A DNA stretch of 64,000 bases from Clusia tigrina (Eukaryota; Arthropoda; Insecta; Diptera; Clusiidae). Where the stretch lies: the NCBI GenBank assembly GCA_920105625.2, contig OV050030.1, forward strand, positions 320,654,368 to 320,718,367, written 5' to 3'. Below the pieces are notes generated by a model. That model did not search any database. It worked only from the letters and a program-made list of their open reading frames with translations, and was not told the DNA's origin. Numbering within the stretch: position 1 is the first letter of the stretch; each line of letters opens with the position of its first letter. Below, in pieces: positions 1 through 10,150 of the stretch. Both the position numbers and the translations under genes were made by a program.

Positions 1-660
1 AAGCGTGTTGGCATACTGGTATTCAGCACTAGCAGTCCAACTTCAGAAATTTTACAAATGAATTGCTTGGCAAGACTGTCCTTACATAACATGTTTATAT
101 TGAAATCACCACACACAGCAAAATGATCATAATCGATTACACAATTTGACAAAGTTGCAAAGAAAGGATCCAAACAGCAGTAACAATAAGGATTATATAC
201 ACACGACAGAAAAACTTTTATGCTATTGTCATAAATTTCAACATTTAGAAATTCCACATCTGAGCCTCCAGACATATTCAATAAATTCACTCTTAAATAA
301 CTTTTACAATATATTGCCACACCCCCGCCTTTTTTATCTAATCTATCGTTTCGAAAATGCTTGTAATTACCTATATTCAAGCAAGAGTCACCTTACCTTT
401 ATGCAACCAGGTTTCGGATACACAAATTACATCAACAGATGACTTCTCAAAGCAGTGTCTAACATAATCCATCTTAGAATCATTTAGACTCGTCGCATTA
501 AAATGTACAATGTTTGATCCAGAGCGCTGGTTGCATAGAACGCCAATCAATGTTTTATGAACGTCACTGGTGGCAGAAACTTCATCACCCATAATTAGCA
601 TAAAAATACATATCAGCAACACAACAATAAGCACTACAGTAATAGAAGAAGCAGATAGTA
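1..660 (-). mobile_element. LINE fragment, start of ORF2 (APE endonuclease)
   Basis: On the minus strand the open frame at 634-377 reads into an apurinic-endonuclease-like N-terminus (motifs SNIVHFNATSL and VICVSETWL). After frame breaks, the same strand at about 170-1 encodes FAVCGDFNINML, the GDFN core of APE endonucleases of non-LTR retrotransposons. The endonuclease would nick target DNA to prime reverse transcription. The copy is broken by stops and runs off the left edge, so the RT part is not visible. Motif style suggests a CR1/Jockey-type LINE. It is a dead fragment; the family assignment is inference. Confidence 0.75.
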
Positions 661-1316
661 GAGAAGAGGAAATTACTTAAAAAAATTGTCGACAATAAGG
701 CATATAGAGAGAGAGAGCATTTAAGCTACAAAGAAAGATAAACAATATGTTATTATCTGACATTAGAACAACAACACAAAGATTAGAACAACAGGAACAG
801 CAAAGAAATATTGTTTAATTTTACCAGGCGTTTAATTTTACCAAGTACGAACGTATTTTAATATCAAAATAGAAAATGTTTTGTAAATCAGCTTTTTACA
901 AGTAAAAAAATCAATATTATTTTTAAATTTGTAATATTTTTTCACTTTTTATTTTAAATATTATTAAAAAAAGATTATTTTCTTTATTGTATTTGAAGAC
1001 TTTTTGAAGGCAGTTTATGTTTATTCGATGGTTATTGTTAGTCTCTTTGTGGTTGAAAATGAAGTGCATAAAAATAGCGGCTTTCTATGCACGAAGGCAT
1101 GCTATCACAAGCAGACAAAGATGGCTGAGGACGGGTAGGAAAAATCACTATCTGAACTGCTTGGAACTTGGCGGGATATGTCGTGGGGAACTCTCTCTAC
1201 GTCATACTACACTCAGAAGTGAACATGAGCCATGTGACTCCCCCGCCACGTCGCATCCATCTGAAGTTGAGGTCCGCATGAACATAATAAAAATATATTT
1301 ATTATATTTATTAAAA
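661..1316. other. No recognisable gene; AT-rich spacer
   Basis: This is intronic or intergenic AT-rich DNA. A 121-codon open frame at 1017-1382 has no recognisable domain and ends inside the adjacent hairpin, so I do not call it a gene. Confidence 0.5.
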
Positions 1317-1361
1317 GGCCCCTTTTTTATAAATTTATATGATTTTATAAAAAAGGGGACC
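1317..1361. repeat. Perfect-looking hairpin (inverted repeat)
   Basis: Arms at 1317-1333 (ggccccttttttataaa) and 1344-1361 are reverse complements apart from one extra base, with a 10-base loop. It does not look like a terminator of any gene here. It could be a foldback element remnant or a replication-slippage product. Confidence 0.7.
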
Positions 1362-1727
1362 TTTAGTTTAATTTACGGGTAACTAATGTAGTAACAAGAT
1401 TCACCGTATAGCCTGCTTGAGTGTGACGGGAGCAATGAGAACGTGCCCCACACTAGCTTTGGAACTGATCACTCGACTGACTCCTCTACACCTTGTAGTT
1501 AAGAGGATGGCGGCCAGCGCGGCCCTACGCCTACCTAATCTAGCCCACTTTAAAGAAGGCAACCTATCGGGGTACGCAAACATTCTGGACACTGTCTGGA
1601 ATTCTCCGTGCCTCATGGTCTTCGACAAAATGGACAGAAAATTAGACTTCTCCAAGCACTTCGAAGTGGTCATCAGTGACCGTTCAGCTGGAGAAACAAT
1701 GAAATAATAATAAAACAGGACTCACAG

Positions 1728-2113
1728 TTGTGGTATACAGATGGGTCCAAAATGCAAGATGGCAGTGCAGGAACTGGAATTGTAGGGCCATATTTCCAAA
1801 AAGCAATTGCAATGGGAAAAACAGCGTCCATTTTTCAGGCGGAGGTCCATGCTTTAGAGTTATGTACTAGAGAATGTCTACGCAGGGTACACGCAACACT
1901 AAAATATGCATACTCTCAGATACCCAGGCAGCTATGAAATCATTAATAAACTTCTCATTCCAATCAAAGCTGGTCTGGGAATGCTCTAAACTCCTCAATA
2001 CTCTAGCAGCGAGAAACTCTGTTACGCTAATGTGGGTACCAGGACATGAGGGACATGAAGCTAACGAAATGGCAGACTCTTTGCAAAAAGGGGTGCAGAC
2101 ACTGCCTTCATAG
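1728..2113 (+). pseudogene. LINE RNase H domain (broken)
   Basis: Frame 1728-1937 carries WYTDGSKMQDGSAG, the first catalytic Asp, then the second-acidic region FQAEVHALELC (Glu). After a frameshift, 1874-2113 carries LSDTQAAMKSL (Asp) and LMWVPGHEGHEANEMAD, with the last His and Asp. The four acidic RNase H motifs are therefore all visible but lie in two frames that overlap by about 60 bases. The enzyme would remove the RNA strand during second-strand synthesis. The frameshift makes it non-functional. Confidence 0.8.
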
Positions 2114-2157
2114 GTCCAGAACCCTTCTGTGGGGTAAACAGTAGCTTCACAAATAAC

Positions 2158-2547
2158 TTGTTGTGCGATCAGGAAAAACGAGGTCTGCTAAACTACTGGA
2201 GAGCCCAAAAAGGCATGCGGCAGTCGAGACTACTCATTGATCCTGAACACATCAGGGTAGATGCTTCTTTAAACCTCAGCAGAAATGACATCAAACTCTA
2301 TACTGAACTTTTAACAGGACACTGTAGACTAAATTACCATCTGAAAAAAATAGGCTTGGTAGAAGACGATTCCTGTCGACTCTGTCAAGAGGAGCAGGAT
2401 ACAGCAGAACGTATTCTATGCACTTGCCCAGCGGTGGCAAGACGCAGACATAATTACCTAGGTAGTGGATTCTTAACTCCAAATCACCTAGTTAAAATTA
2501 AGCCCACAGCAGTTACGAGATTTATAAATAGTCTAGGATTGTTTTAG
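2158..2547 (+). pseudogene. LINE ORF2 C-terminal Cys/His tail
   Basis: This 129-codon frame is the tail that follows RNase H in LOA/I-like ORF2 proteins. It has TGHCRLNYHLKKIG, then DDSCRLCQEEQDTAERILCTCPA, a Cys-rich motif of the C-x2-C...H/E...C type. It stays open to its natural stop at 2547. A stop separates it from the RNase H segment. The opposite-strand open frame here is a shadow. Confidence 0.75.
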
Positions 2548-2620
2548 TTGGGTACGAGGCTGCACAATCGATCTCTTAGGTCGCGGTGTTCTTTTAGCCT
2601 GCTAATAATAATAATAATAA

Positions 2621-4069
2621 TGTAGTAGAACCTTCATAATGTAGGTTTTGAAGTGGCCATTGATTGACAGACGAACGAAAAATTAACCTAATACCACAAC
2701 TTCTCGAACCTCCAGAAAGAGGTATTACCGCCGAATAATATAGAGAAATTCAGCAACGGAAGTACCGAAGAAATAAAGAAAACACAAACCGAGTCGAATA
2801 TTTGCAGTCTAGCTACATACCACTACCAAAATAATTTCGGTTTGAATGGAGAACATGTTGATCACTTGACTGAGTGTAATTACATGAATTAAGAAGCGGC
2901 CCTGAATTATTTTTTGAGGTAAATTTTCAATGGCATGAAAATATCAACAATACAAAGAATATTAATTCTTTAATCGTACCACTCCTACGAGCATGCCTAA
3001 TTGGATTACGTATCTGATTCATTACTCAGGCATTAATCTCTAATAACAGAAAGGCATAAACTGGGTGGGTGTTTAGTGCTTGCTTTTCAGTAATTTCCCT
3101 TTACATAGAAATAGCATATAACCTCATGATTGATATAATGAATATGAAAACCGACAAACTGTTTTTAGAGTAATTTCATATAATTAATAGTAAATCAATA
3201 CTACATACGCCCGATTTTCAACAGGTTTTTCTATGTTCATCAAAATTCATATTGGACTATGGTGTTTTCCAGTCAATAAATATTAAACGTGAAAGTAAAA
3301 GAAGAATAATAGCTAAAAAGAGGAAATGGGTCCCAAAATAAATATATTGTTTTTATAATTCAATGTATAATAAAAAAAATGATTTCAAAAAGTTTGTTTT
3401 ATTTAGAAACTAAAACGTTAAATAAATGTACATAATTTCCCTCCCAACCACCTCGTGTTACTCCTTTCACAACCCTGGCGGCGATCTATATGGGAGGAGT
3501 TTTGGGGCATCTCGTTAGATCTACCGATACAGTTATCCAATTCAGTAATTAATACGATGAATGCCTAATATTCGTGCTAATACATGTGGAGATTATTGTG
3601 AACTCTCCCACTCACATTTCTGTCAATCGAAAATGCAGATTTTCGCATAAACATTTACACTTCAAGTTCGCGAAAACATTCCCTGCCATAGAAAACAATA
3701 ACTATCTATATAGTTCTACATCAGACATCTTTTGGTAGTGATGAGTTGTGGAAATGTTAGTCACACGATGAGGGCATTGGCTCCGGAAAGTCAAGTCATG
3801 CTTTAAAGATAAAATTATCAACATGATGATATTGTGGTAAATATTGTCTAGCCTTAACGCTAATAGTTTCGGTACAGGAATAGTTCTCCGAGGGTTTTCA
3901 CTTACCGACATTGTGATTAATTGTCGCCAAATTAATCCACAATATATAGTGAGACAATCAACCAAAGAGTTGTTCTTTTATCAAACAACAAATTTAATTT
4001 AAAATGTAGGTGAAATTTAAAACTAAGCAAATGTAATAATTAATCAATTTGGTAATATATTATTAATTA
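2621..4069. other. No recognisable gene; AT-rich spacer left of Copia
   Basis: No domain is found on either strand. A short lysine/arginine-rich frame around 2700-2800 could be a TE scrap but cannot be assigned. The 87-codon minus frame at 3702-3965 shows no motif. Confidence 0.5.
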
Positions 4070-4251
4070 TTAGCATTGCATTTGAAATGCAACAATGGTA
4101 ATCAAATGAGTTCTCAATACATAGCTGTCATGCTTGACAGTTAATACTTTTGTAATATGTTTCTTTTCCGTCTGCTTAAATATATTGCAATCGTGTAAGG
4201 ACGTAAGTTTTCTAACTAAATAATATATTACGTTTTATTAACTCATATATA
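4070..4251 (+). repeat. Copia 5' LTR
   Basis: It matches 13570-13753 along its length with scattered substitutions and short indels. Shared blocks include gaaatgcaacaatggtaatc, aatgagttctcaatacatag and taagttttctaactaaataa. It ends just before the primer-binding site. The first bases of the two copies have diverged, so the exact left edge is uncertain and no target duplication could be read. Confidence 0.85.
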
Positions 4252-4265
4252 GGTTATGGGCCCAG
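4252..4265 (+). other. Copia primer-binding site (initiator tRNA half)
   Basis: GGTTATGGGCCCAG follows the 5' LTR directly. It is complementary to an internal part of insect initiator tRNA-Met next to the anticodon, not to a tRNA 3' end. Drosophila copia and 1731 are known to prime from such a 5' half of initiator tRNA-Met. The complementarity is judged by eye. Confidence 0.8.
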
Positions 4266-4789
4266 GCTCTAGTTAATTAATTTCAATGATTATTTTAACC
4301 TTGAATTGCAAGCGCCGACTGCATGGACAGTAAGATCAAGTCAGAAGAGCAACAACAAATGAACAATTACGAGAACATCTGCAGTAAAAGAAAAAAATAA
4401 TTGAACTGAAACCAAGTTAGAAACAATTTGTTTGTTTGAGATAGCTGCAGGAATTTTTGTTCGTGGAAATACTCGATGGAAAACTATTTGGCGTTGGAGG
4501 ATCTATCAAATTGTGTAATCGGTGAAGAGACTGATATACAAAAAATGTTCAAAAGCAAAAGCCGCTATTGCTTTAAGTATTGAGAAATCAATTTTTGTCC
4601 ATGTAAAATCAGAAATAAATGCAAAGAATTTTGTCAAAATTTACAGAAGACGTTTGAGGATAGAGGATTGGTGCGAGGTATCACACTACTGAGACGTCTT
4701 GTGAGTACAAAGCTGCAAAACTGTGATTCAATGAACACGTATGTTTCTCAAATTATATCAGCTACGCAGCAGTAGTCTGATCTTGGATG

Positions 4790-5755
4790 TACGAGGAGTG
4801 ATCAAAAAATAACCGTTATTTTCATCTTTTCGTGAGTTACGTATGTTCGATGTTCGCATTTTTTTCTGTTATGTTGGTACACATGTCTGTTATATATGTT
4901 GGCAATACCAACCATTTTGGATTGTCAGTTTGTTTTTGACAGATAAAAAGGTTAGTCGTGTTTTGGTGTGCTCTTCGATTTTGTACTATTCGAAAAAATG
5001 GATCAAAGAAACTGTATTCAATTTTGTGTAAAAAATTAAATTAAATGCGCAAGGACATTTGAAATGTTGACTGTGGCCTTTGGCGAGTCTACTATGAGCA
5101 GAACACAAGTTCAATTGTGGTATAACCGGTTTAAGGAACGCCGAGAAGATGTCAATGACGATGCTCGTCCTGGTCGCCCGAGCACGTCAACAACCGATGA
5201 AAACATTGACGCAGTGAAGAAAATGATTTTGGATAATCGTCGAATCACTATCAGAGAGGTTGCTGATGATGTTGGCATATCGTTCGGCTCATGCCAAGCA
5301 ATTTTTACGGTTGTTTTAGGCATGAAACGTGCGGCAGCGAAGATTGTTACAAAATTGCTAAATTTTGAGCAAAAACAACGTCGCATGGACATCGCTCAGG
5401 AGCTGTTTTTGGCCAAAAACAAAACCGTTATCATGCCTCAACCACCGTATTCACCGGACTTGGCCCCCGCTGACCTTTTCCTCTTTCCAAAACTGAAGAC
5501 ACCGATGAAAGGAAAGCGTTTTGCTACGATTGAGGAGATAAAAGAAAAATCGAAACAGGAGTTGTAGGCGATACCAAAAAAGCGTTTCAGAAGTGTTTCG
5601 AGGATTGAAAAAAATGCTGGCATAAGTGTATTATATCTGAGGGGAATTACTTTGAAGGGGACAAGATAGTTGTTGATGAATAAATAAATAAAATCACACA
5701 ATAACGGTTATTTTTTGATCACACAATATCGGTTATTTTTTGATCACACCTCCTA
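4790..5755 (+). mobile_element. Mariner (mellifera-like), internally deleted
   Basis: The element is flanked by TA at 4790-4791 and 5754-5755. Terminal inverted repeats read (C)GAGG(A/T)GTGATCAAAAAATAACCG at both ends. The right end carries the repeat twice in tandem (5698-5753), a feature also seen in the copies near 25.4 and 28.9 kb. The ~960-bp length is short of the ~1.3 kb of full mariners because a central block is missing. It sits inside the Copia gag and so post-dates that Copia. Confidence 0.9.
4998..5567 (+). pseudogene. Mariner transposase, deleted and stopped
   Basis: Translation from ATG 4998 meets a stop after 13 codons (frame reaches VKN then TAA). The frame reopens at 5064 for 167 codons. 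That part has both helix-turn-helix motifs (RTQVQLWYNRFKE and RRITIREVADDVGIS), then jumps from AQELF straight to LAKNKTVIMPQPPYSPDLAP. The deletion removes the segment that normally holds the first two catalytic Asp residues of the DD34D triad; only the third (PYSPDLAP) remains. It stops early at 5567 where other copies continue. It cannot catalyse transposition. Confidence 0.9.
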
Positions 5756-6028
5756 CAGTGACCGATGAGTGGATGAGCTGTATTTTTACTATTTGGCTTA
5801 ACAGAAGAGTTCGAGCCAATAGCAATGTCGTTGGAAGGACTTGACAAATCTCTTTCAAGTGATCTTGTTAAAACTAAATTATTGCAAGAGACGACTGCTC
5901 CGATATCAGCAGTTGAAAAGGCACTGTTTGTAAAAAACAAAAGACCCTTTCATAAAAGGTCAAGTATAATTTGATATTCGTGCTACCAGAAAGGTTACTT
6001 TGAAGCCAATTGTCCAGAAAAAACAAAT

Positions 6029-6406
6029 ATGTCGGATACTATGGACAGAAAATCATCCAGCTGGTGTAAAAACGACAATAAAAATGCAGACAAAGTTAAT
6101 GTGGCGTTTAGTGCAGTATTTTTAACAAGTAAATTTGATATCAGTGATTGGTATATTGATTCTGGCGTTATCAACCACATGACGATGCACAGAGAATGGA
6201 TTACGGGACAAAAGAAATATTCATATGCAGGAATTCGAGCGGCGAATTATGATTTAATAGAAGTTGAATTCACTGGCGAAGTTGACCTCAAAATTGATGT
6301 TTCAGGAGTGTATGTAGAAATTAACATCAAAGACGTGATATTTATGCCAAACTTAACTACAAATTTACTTTCAGTAAGGTCGCTGAAATGGGGGGTTGTT
6401 TGGTAA
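6029..6406 (+). pseudogene. Copia aspartic protease region
   Basis: The frame contains SDWYIDSGVINHMT, the Copia protease active-site DSG motif, followed by EVEFTGEVDL and IFMPNLTTNLLSVRSL, the conserved stretch after the protease in Ty1/copia polyproteins. The protease would cleave the Gag-Pol polyprotein. The frame ends at 6406 by mutation and continues out of frame. Confidence 0.85.
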
Positions 6407-6479
6407 ATTTTACATCTAAGGGTTGCACAGTTCGTGACAAAGACGGAAGTTTATTGGGAACAGCGTCATCAGATAAATT

Positions 6480-7330
6480 GGATACGGTGTAAACCGTGGC
6501 ACTGACGTTAACTAAGTGGGAAAATTCAATGGAGTTATGGCATTGAAGGCTTGGTCATTTCAATATGTCTGACTTAAGAAGTATGAAAAATCGTTCTGTG
6601 AGTGGTGTATCGTTTGCCGATAGTGACACTGAATTATCTGTTGCTTTCTGTAAGGGTAAATTCGTACGACGCCCATTTCCAAAAGACGGATCGAGAGCGA
6701 CACACTTGTTGGAGGGTATACACGCGGATTTATAGCTGGGAAGATGGAGTGCAACTTTATTGGTGGAAGTAATTACTGTTTCGTGCTTATCCATGATTTT
6801 AGTAGAAAAACTTTTTTGTACCTGTTGACGCATAAGAACGAAACTTATGACAAATTTTGTTCAGCTAGACCGTTGTTTGAAAATGAAACTCGTTTTAAAA
6901 TCAAACTCGATTAAAAATTAAAAAATTACGGAGTGATAACGGCACCGACTTTTGTTGCAATAAGTTTAAAGTACTTTTTGACCAAAATGGAATCAAGCAT
7001 CAAATCAGCATGCCGTTTACACCACAACAAAATGGCTTAGCTAAGAGAACAATAAGAACTCTTATGGAAAAAGCGGGGTGTATGTATTGCAGGATGCTGA
7101 ATACCGCAGCCTATATAAAAAATCATATGTCATCAGTAATTTTGAGACGAAAATCACCTGGAATATGGAACGGAAAAAACCCACACGTAAGTTATTTTAA
7201 AGTTTTGGGTTCACGTGCAATGGCATTTCTACCCAAAGAGAAGAGGCAGAAGTTTGACGCCAAATCGAAAGAATATATATTCTTTGGATATTGCGAGGCA
7301 CATAAGGGATGTCGCTTAATGGACAAGGGA
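6480..7330 (+). pseudogene. Copia integrase
   Basis: Pieces in changing frames: the H...H-C-C zinc region near 6535-6660 (RLGHFNMSDLRSM..., VAFCKGK), a HADL-type first Asp near 6720, RSDNGTDF-like sequence near 6925-6950 (second Asp), and 7010-7339 with MPFTPQQNGLAKRTIRTLME (Glu of DDE) through VLGSRAMAFLP and YIFFGYCEAHKGCRL. Integrase would insert the cDNA into the genome. Several frameshifts are present. The next conserved residues resume only at 11735, after the LINE. Confidence 0.85.
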
Positions 7331-7342
7331 ACCCATTAAAAT
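7331..7342. repeat. Target-site duplication of the nested LINE (left copy)
   Basis: acccattaaaat here corresponds to acccataaaat at 11727-11737 (one T indel). The left copy is followed at once by a T-run, the antisense poly(A) of the LINE. This fixes the ends of the insertion at 7343 and 11726. Confidence 0.9.
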
Positions 7343-7690
7343 TTTTTTTTTCCTATATATATTTATTTATTATATTTTCTAATTATTATTATATTTTCTA
7401 CTATTAATTTGTCTAAATGCAGATATTTCATGTCCAAAGTATGTTTAGCACGATCTTCCAAGAAGCTATGGAATAATTTAAAACAAGCTGGGGTATGCAA
7501 TGGGAAATATGATGATTGTCGGATTGATCGGGGTATTCTGAATGACTATTTTAGTAATAGTTCAGTGTCTGCTGATGATATGTCTGCTGTAGTTGCAAGG
7601 GACTATGCTTTAGAATGCGCATTTGTGTTTTTTTATTTCTTTTTTCTCCATATATTTATTTATTGTATCTTCTAAGCTTAGACTAACAAT
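7343..7690 (+). repeat. Duplicated LINE tails enclosing a foreign LINE scrap
   Basis: Two similar T/A-rich segments (7343-7385 and about 7628-7680; shared blocks such as tatttatttatt and attttctaa/atcttctaa) bracket 7400-7625. The enclosed piece reads plus-strand SSKKLWNNLKQAGV and GILNDYFSNSS, resembling the linker between endonuclease and RT of a CR1/Jockey LINE in the opposite orientation to its host. It may be an insertion into the tail with duplication or a twin-primed inversion. Confidence 0.5.
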
Positions 7691-8383
7691 AAGTAAGCAT
7701 ATCTTACAAACTAAATAATTAATAACAATAGACCTTGCCAATGCTTAGTGCTCTTTAGTAATCACAATGTTATATGTTAGTTACTGTAATAAATGCTATA
7801 TTAGTGTTTGTACATGATTAAGGTGTCGATGTTAGTTGTGCTGGTGATTTCGTACGTTTTAGGCGACTTGGAAACCTATTACATGGTAGTATTCTAGCTA
7901 GATGATTTGGATGCTTTTTGATTTTTTGTGCATATTTTAAGTTGGCTTCGAAGATTTCCTTTTTTACGAGCGGAATGTTAAGATCATTGTGAATGTTGGC
8001 ATTCTTTATGAACCAAGGTGCGCCAGTAATGGTTCTTAGAATTCTGGACTGTGTTTATTGTATCAATTCTATATTAGAGTTGCTTGCGCCGCCCCACAAC
8101 TGGCTCCCGTAACTCCAAATTGGTTTTATAATGGCTTTGTACAGGAGAGTTTTGTATTCTAGGCTCAACCTGGATTTTTTGTGCATGAGCCAGTGTAGGC
8201 TATTTGCTTTTAAAGTAATTTTTTTTATTTTTTTTTTGCTTCGATGTGGCGCTTCCAGGTCAAACGTGAGTCAAGATGAATTCCTAGGTACTTCACCTCC
8301 TTTGCTTGTGGAATAGGAACGTTATTTAGTTTTATGGCTGGAGATGTACCTTTTTTTATAGTAAAGGTAATATGTGTACTTTT

Positions 8384-9333
8384 TTATTCGTTAATGTTAA
8401 TTCGCCCATCAGCCAACCAATTTGTTACTAGGATCAGATGATCATCTAAGTCACGGGATGCGATTTTGGAATTTGGATGAATTCTAAGGATAGCCGTATC
8501 ATCGGCGAAAGTTGCTGTTGTTAAGTATTTATTGGTAGGCAGACCTGAGGTATATAGTAGATACAACACCGGACCTAGCACGCTTCCTTGTGGTACGCCA
8601 GCTTTAATTTCATAGCATTTAGAGTAAGCATTATTGTACCTTACCTTGAACTTTCTGCCCCTCAGATACGATTCCAATATTTGGTGTACTTTTGTGGGCA
8701 ACAGTTTTTTGATTTTGTAAATAAGCCCCTCATGCCAGACCTTGTCAAACGCCTGCGCCACATTTAAAAATACGGCTGAACAATATTGCCTTTAATCGAA
8801 TGCATTTTTTATCTCGTTCACTATTCGATGAACCTGCTCTATTGTACTATGGTGTTCGCGGAAGCCAAATTGGTGAGTGGGAATAGTGCGTTTTTCGTTT
8901 ATATGCGGCATTAGTAGCAAGAAAAAACCTTTCTAAGAGTTTTGATAAGATAGGCAGGAGGCTAATCGGTCTATATGATGACAATTGGGAGAGGTCTTTT
9001 CCTGGTTTCGGGATCATTGAGATTACTGAAACTTTCCAGGCATTAGGAAAGTGTCCTAAGCGCAACAAGCCATTAAATAGTGAAGTAAGTAAGATGATGG
9101 CCATTTGGGGTAACTCCTTGATCATTTTTCTTACTTCTTTTTAATTTAATAGGCGAGGGGATTAATATTAGGTTCTTAGTATTGCAAGGTGGGTTGGGGG
9201 TAAAAACATCTCTTAAGTGTTCTGCGAAAACAGCAGACTTTTCATCATCGTTTCTTGCCCAGTTTCCGTTTATTGTACGAATCGATGGAATTCTGCTTGT
9301 AGGTGGTTTCATTTCTCCAACAGCTTTCCACAA
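8384..9333 (-). pseudogene. LINE reverse transcriptase (copy 1)
   Basis: Minus-strand frames give KVSVISMIPKPGKD and SSYRPISLLPILSKLLE (fingers motifs), AQAFDKVWHEGL (first catalytic Asp), GVPQGSVLGPVLYLLY, and TATFADDTAIL (FADD active site). An upstream frame (9333-9073) carries the linker MWKAVGEMKPPTSRIPSI. The domain copies LINE RNA into cDNA at the nicked target. Frame breaks near 8760-8850 and 9120 disable it. Confidence 0.9.
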
Positions 9334-9449
9334 AGAGTAGTTGGTGACGTCAGTCGGAGAAAGGTTCTGGATCTATTGGTCCAGACAACGATCTGATTCT
9401 AGACGAAGGGCTTTTCTCAAGTTTTCACTGGCAATAGATAGCCTCCGTT

Positions 9450-10150
9450 TTAGGAAAGGGGACCTGGATTTTTGACATTCCTCCTTTTTTCAGTAAGGAG
9501 AATATCGATTTGGGTTGAAGTTTGTGGGCGCCGGATGCTGTTGCAGTTGTTGGCGCGCTTGTGCGCAGAGTGGAGCACAGCTAATCTTAGGGTCGAGGTA
9601 AATTGTTCCAGAAATGTTTCAATGTCCTCATTAGTTTTGAGACGTGGGTTTGGGTTGAGATGACTACTGATGTATTTTCTGTATTTCAGCCAGTTAGTTT
9701 TAAAAGGTGTGAAATCGTAGGTAGGGCGTAACTTTTTGTTCAGATGTATTATAATAGGAGAGTGATCTGAAGAGAGGTCGTTAAGGTGTTCTACTTTGAG
9801 TTGCTCTCGTTTTAGGTTTCTAGCAACTCCAAAATCAATAAGGTCAGGGATCTTGCGTGGGTCTGTCGGCCAGTATGAAGAGATAATATCAATCTTGGTG
9901 TCAGAAAGCATGAAGTTATATAATTGTTTCCTTTTGGTGTTTTTAGCCGTGAGCACCAGTGAGTGTGCTTGGCATTGTAGTCGCCAGCGGCTAGAAAACT
10001 TGTTCCAAGTGTGGAGAAGTTATCCTCCCATCCGTCCAGACAAATTGATGTTGCTTGTAGGAACTCCTTGTTGTATTCTTCCATAGCGAAGTGTTTTATT
10101 CTTTGTTTGATTAGGATTCCAGTGCCACCATGTGTGCCCAAGTTCTTGGC
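9450..10150 (-). pseudogene. LINE APE endonuclease (copy 1)
   Basis: Minus strand: GTHGGTGILIKQRIKHF, AAGDYNAKHTHWCSRL (GDYNAKH, the catalytic Asp/Asn/His block) and SSDHSPIIIHL near the C-terminus (the conserved SDHSPI His). The order is right for an APE endonuclease, but the N-terminal SET-type motif is missing because the region was deleted when ORF1 was joined to it. Frame changes occur near 9960. Confidence 0.85.

Larger units (their letters stand above)
1385..2620 (+). mobile_element. LOA/I-like LINE, 5'-truncated 3' end with (TAA)6 tail
   Basis: In order on the plus strand: the end of the RT domain (VTGAMRTCPTLALE, typical of the RT C-terminus in LOA/I/R1-like LINEs) at about 1417-1700, an RNase H domain at 1728-2113, a cysteine/histidine tail domain at 2158-2547, a short 3' UTR, and six TAA units at 2603-2620 as a simple-sequence tail. 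RNase H inside a LINE together with a (TAA)n tail fits the I/LOA group. Stops break the frame between the RT end and RNase H, so the copy is dead. The endonuclease and most of the RT are absent, as expected of 5' truncation. Confidence 0.8.
4323..6045 (+). pseudogene. Copia gag, interrupted by mariner
   Basis: An ATG at 4323 opens a short frame. Gag-like sequence at 4474-4785 (ENYLALEDLSNCVIG, then DRGLVRGITLLRRL and NTYVSQI) matches the helical capsid region of copia gag in shifted frames. The mariner interrupts it at 4790. After the mariner, 5756-6045 resumes with EFEPIAMSLEGL and a degraded zinc knuckle (CYQKGYFEANCPEK), where the second Cys and the His of CX2CX4HX4C are lost or altered. 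Gag would form the virus-like particle. The frame is broken many times. Confidence 0.75.

Noticed and set aside
1017..1382. 121-codon plus-strand frame
   Set aside because: No domain, and it ends inside the hairpin; probably chance.
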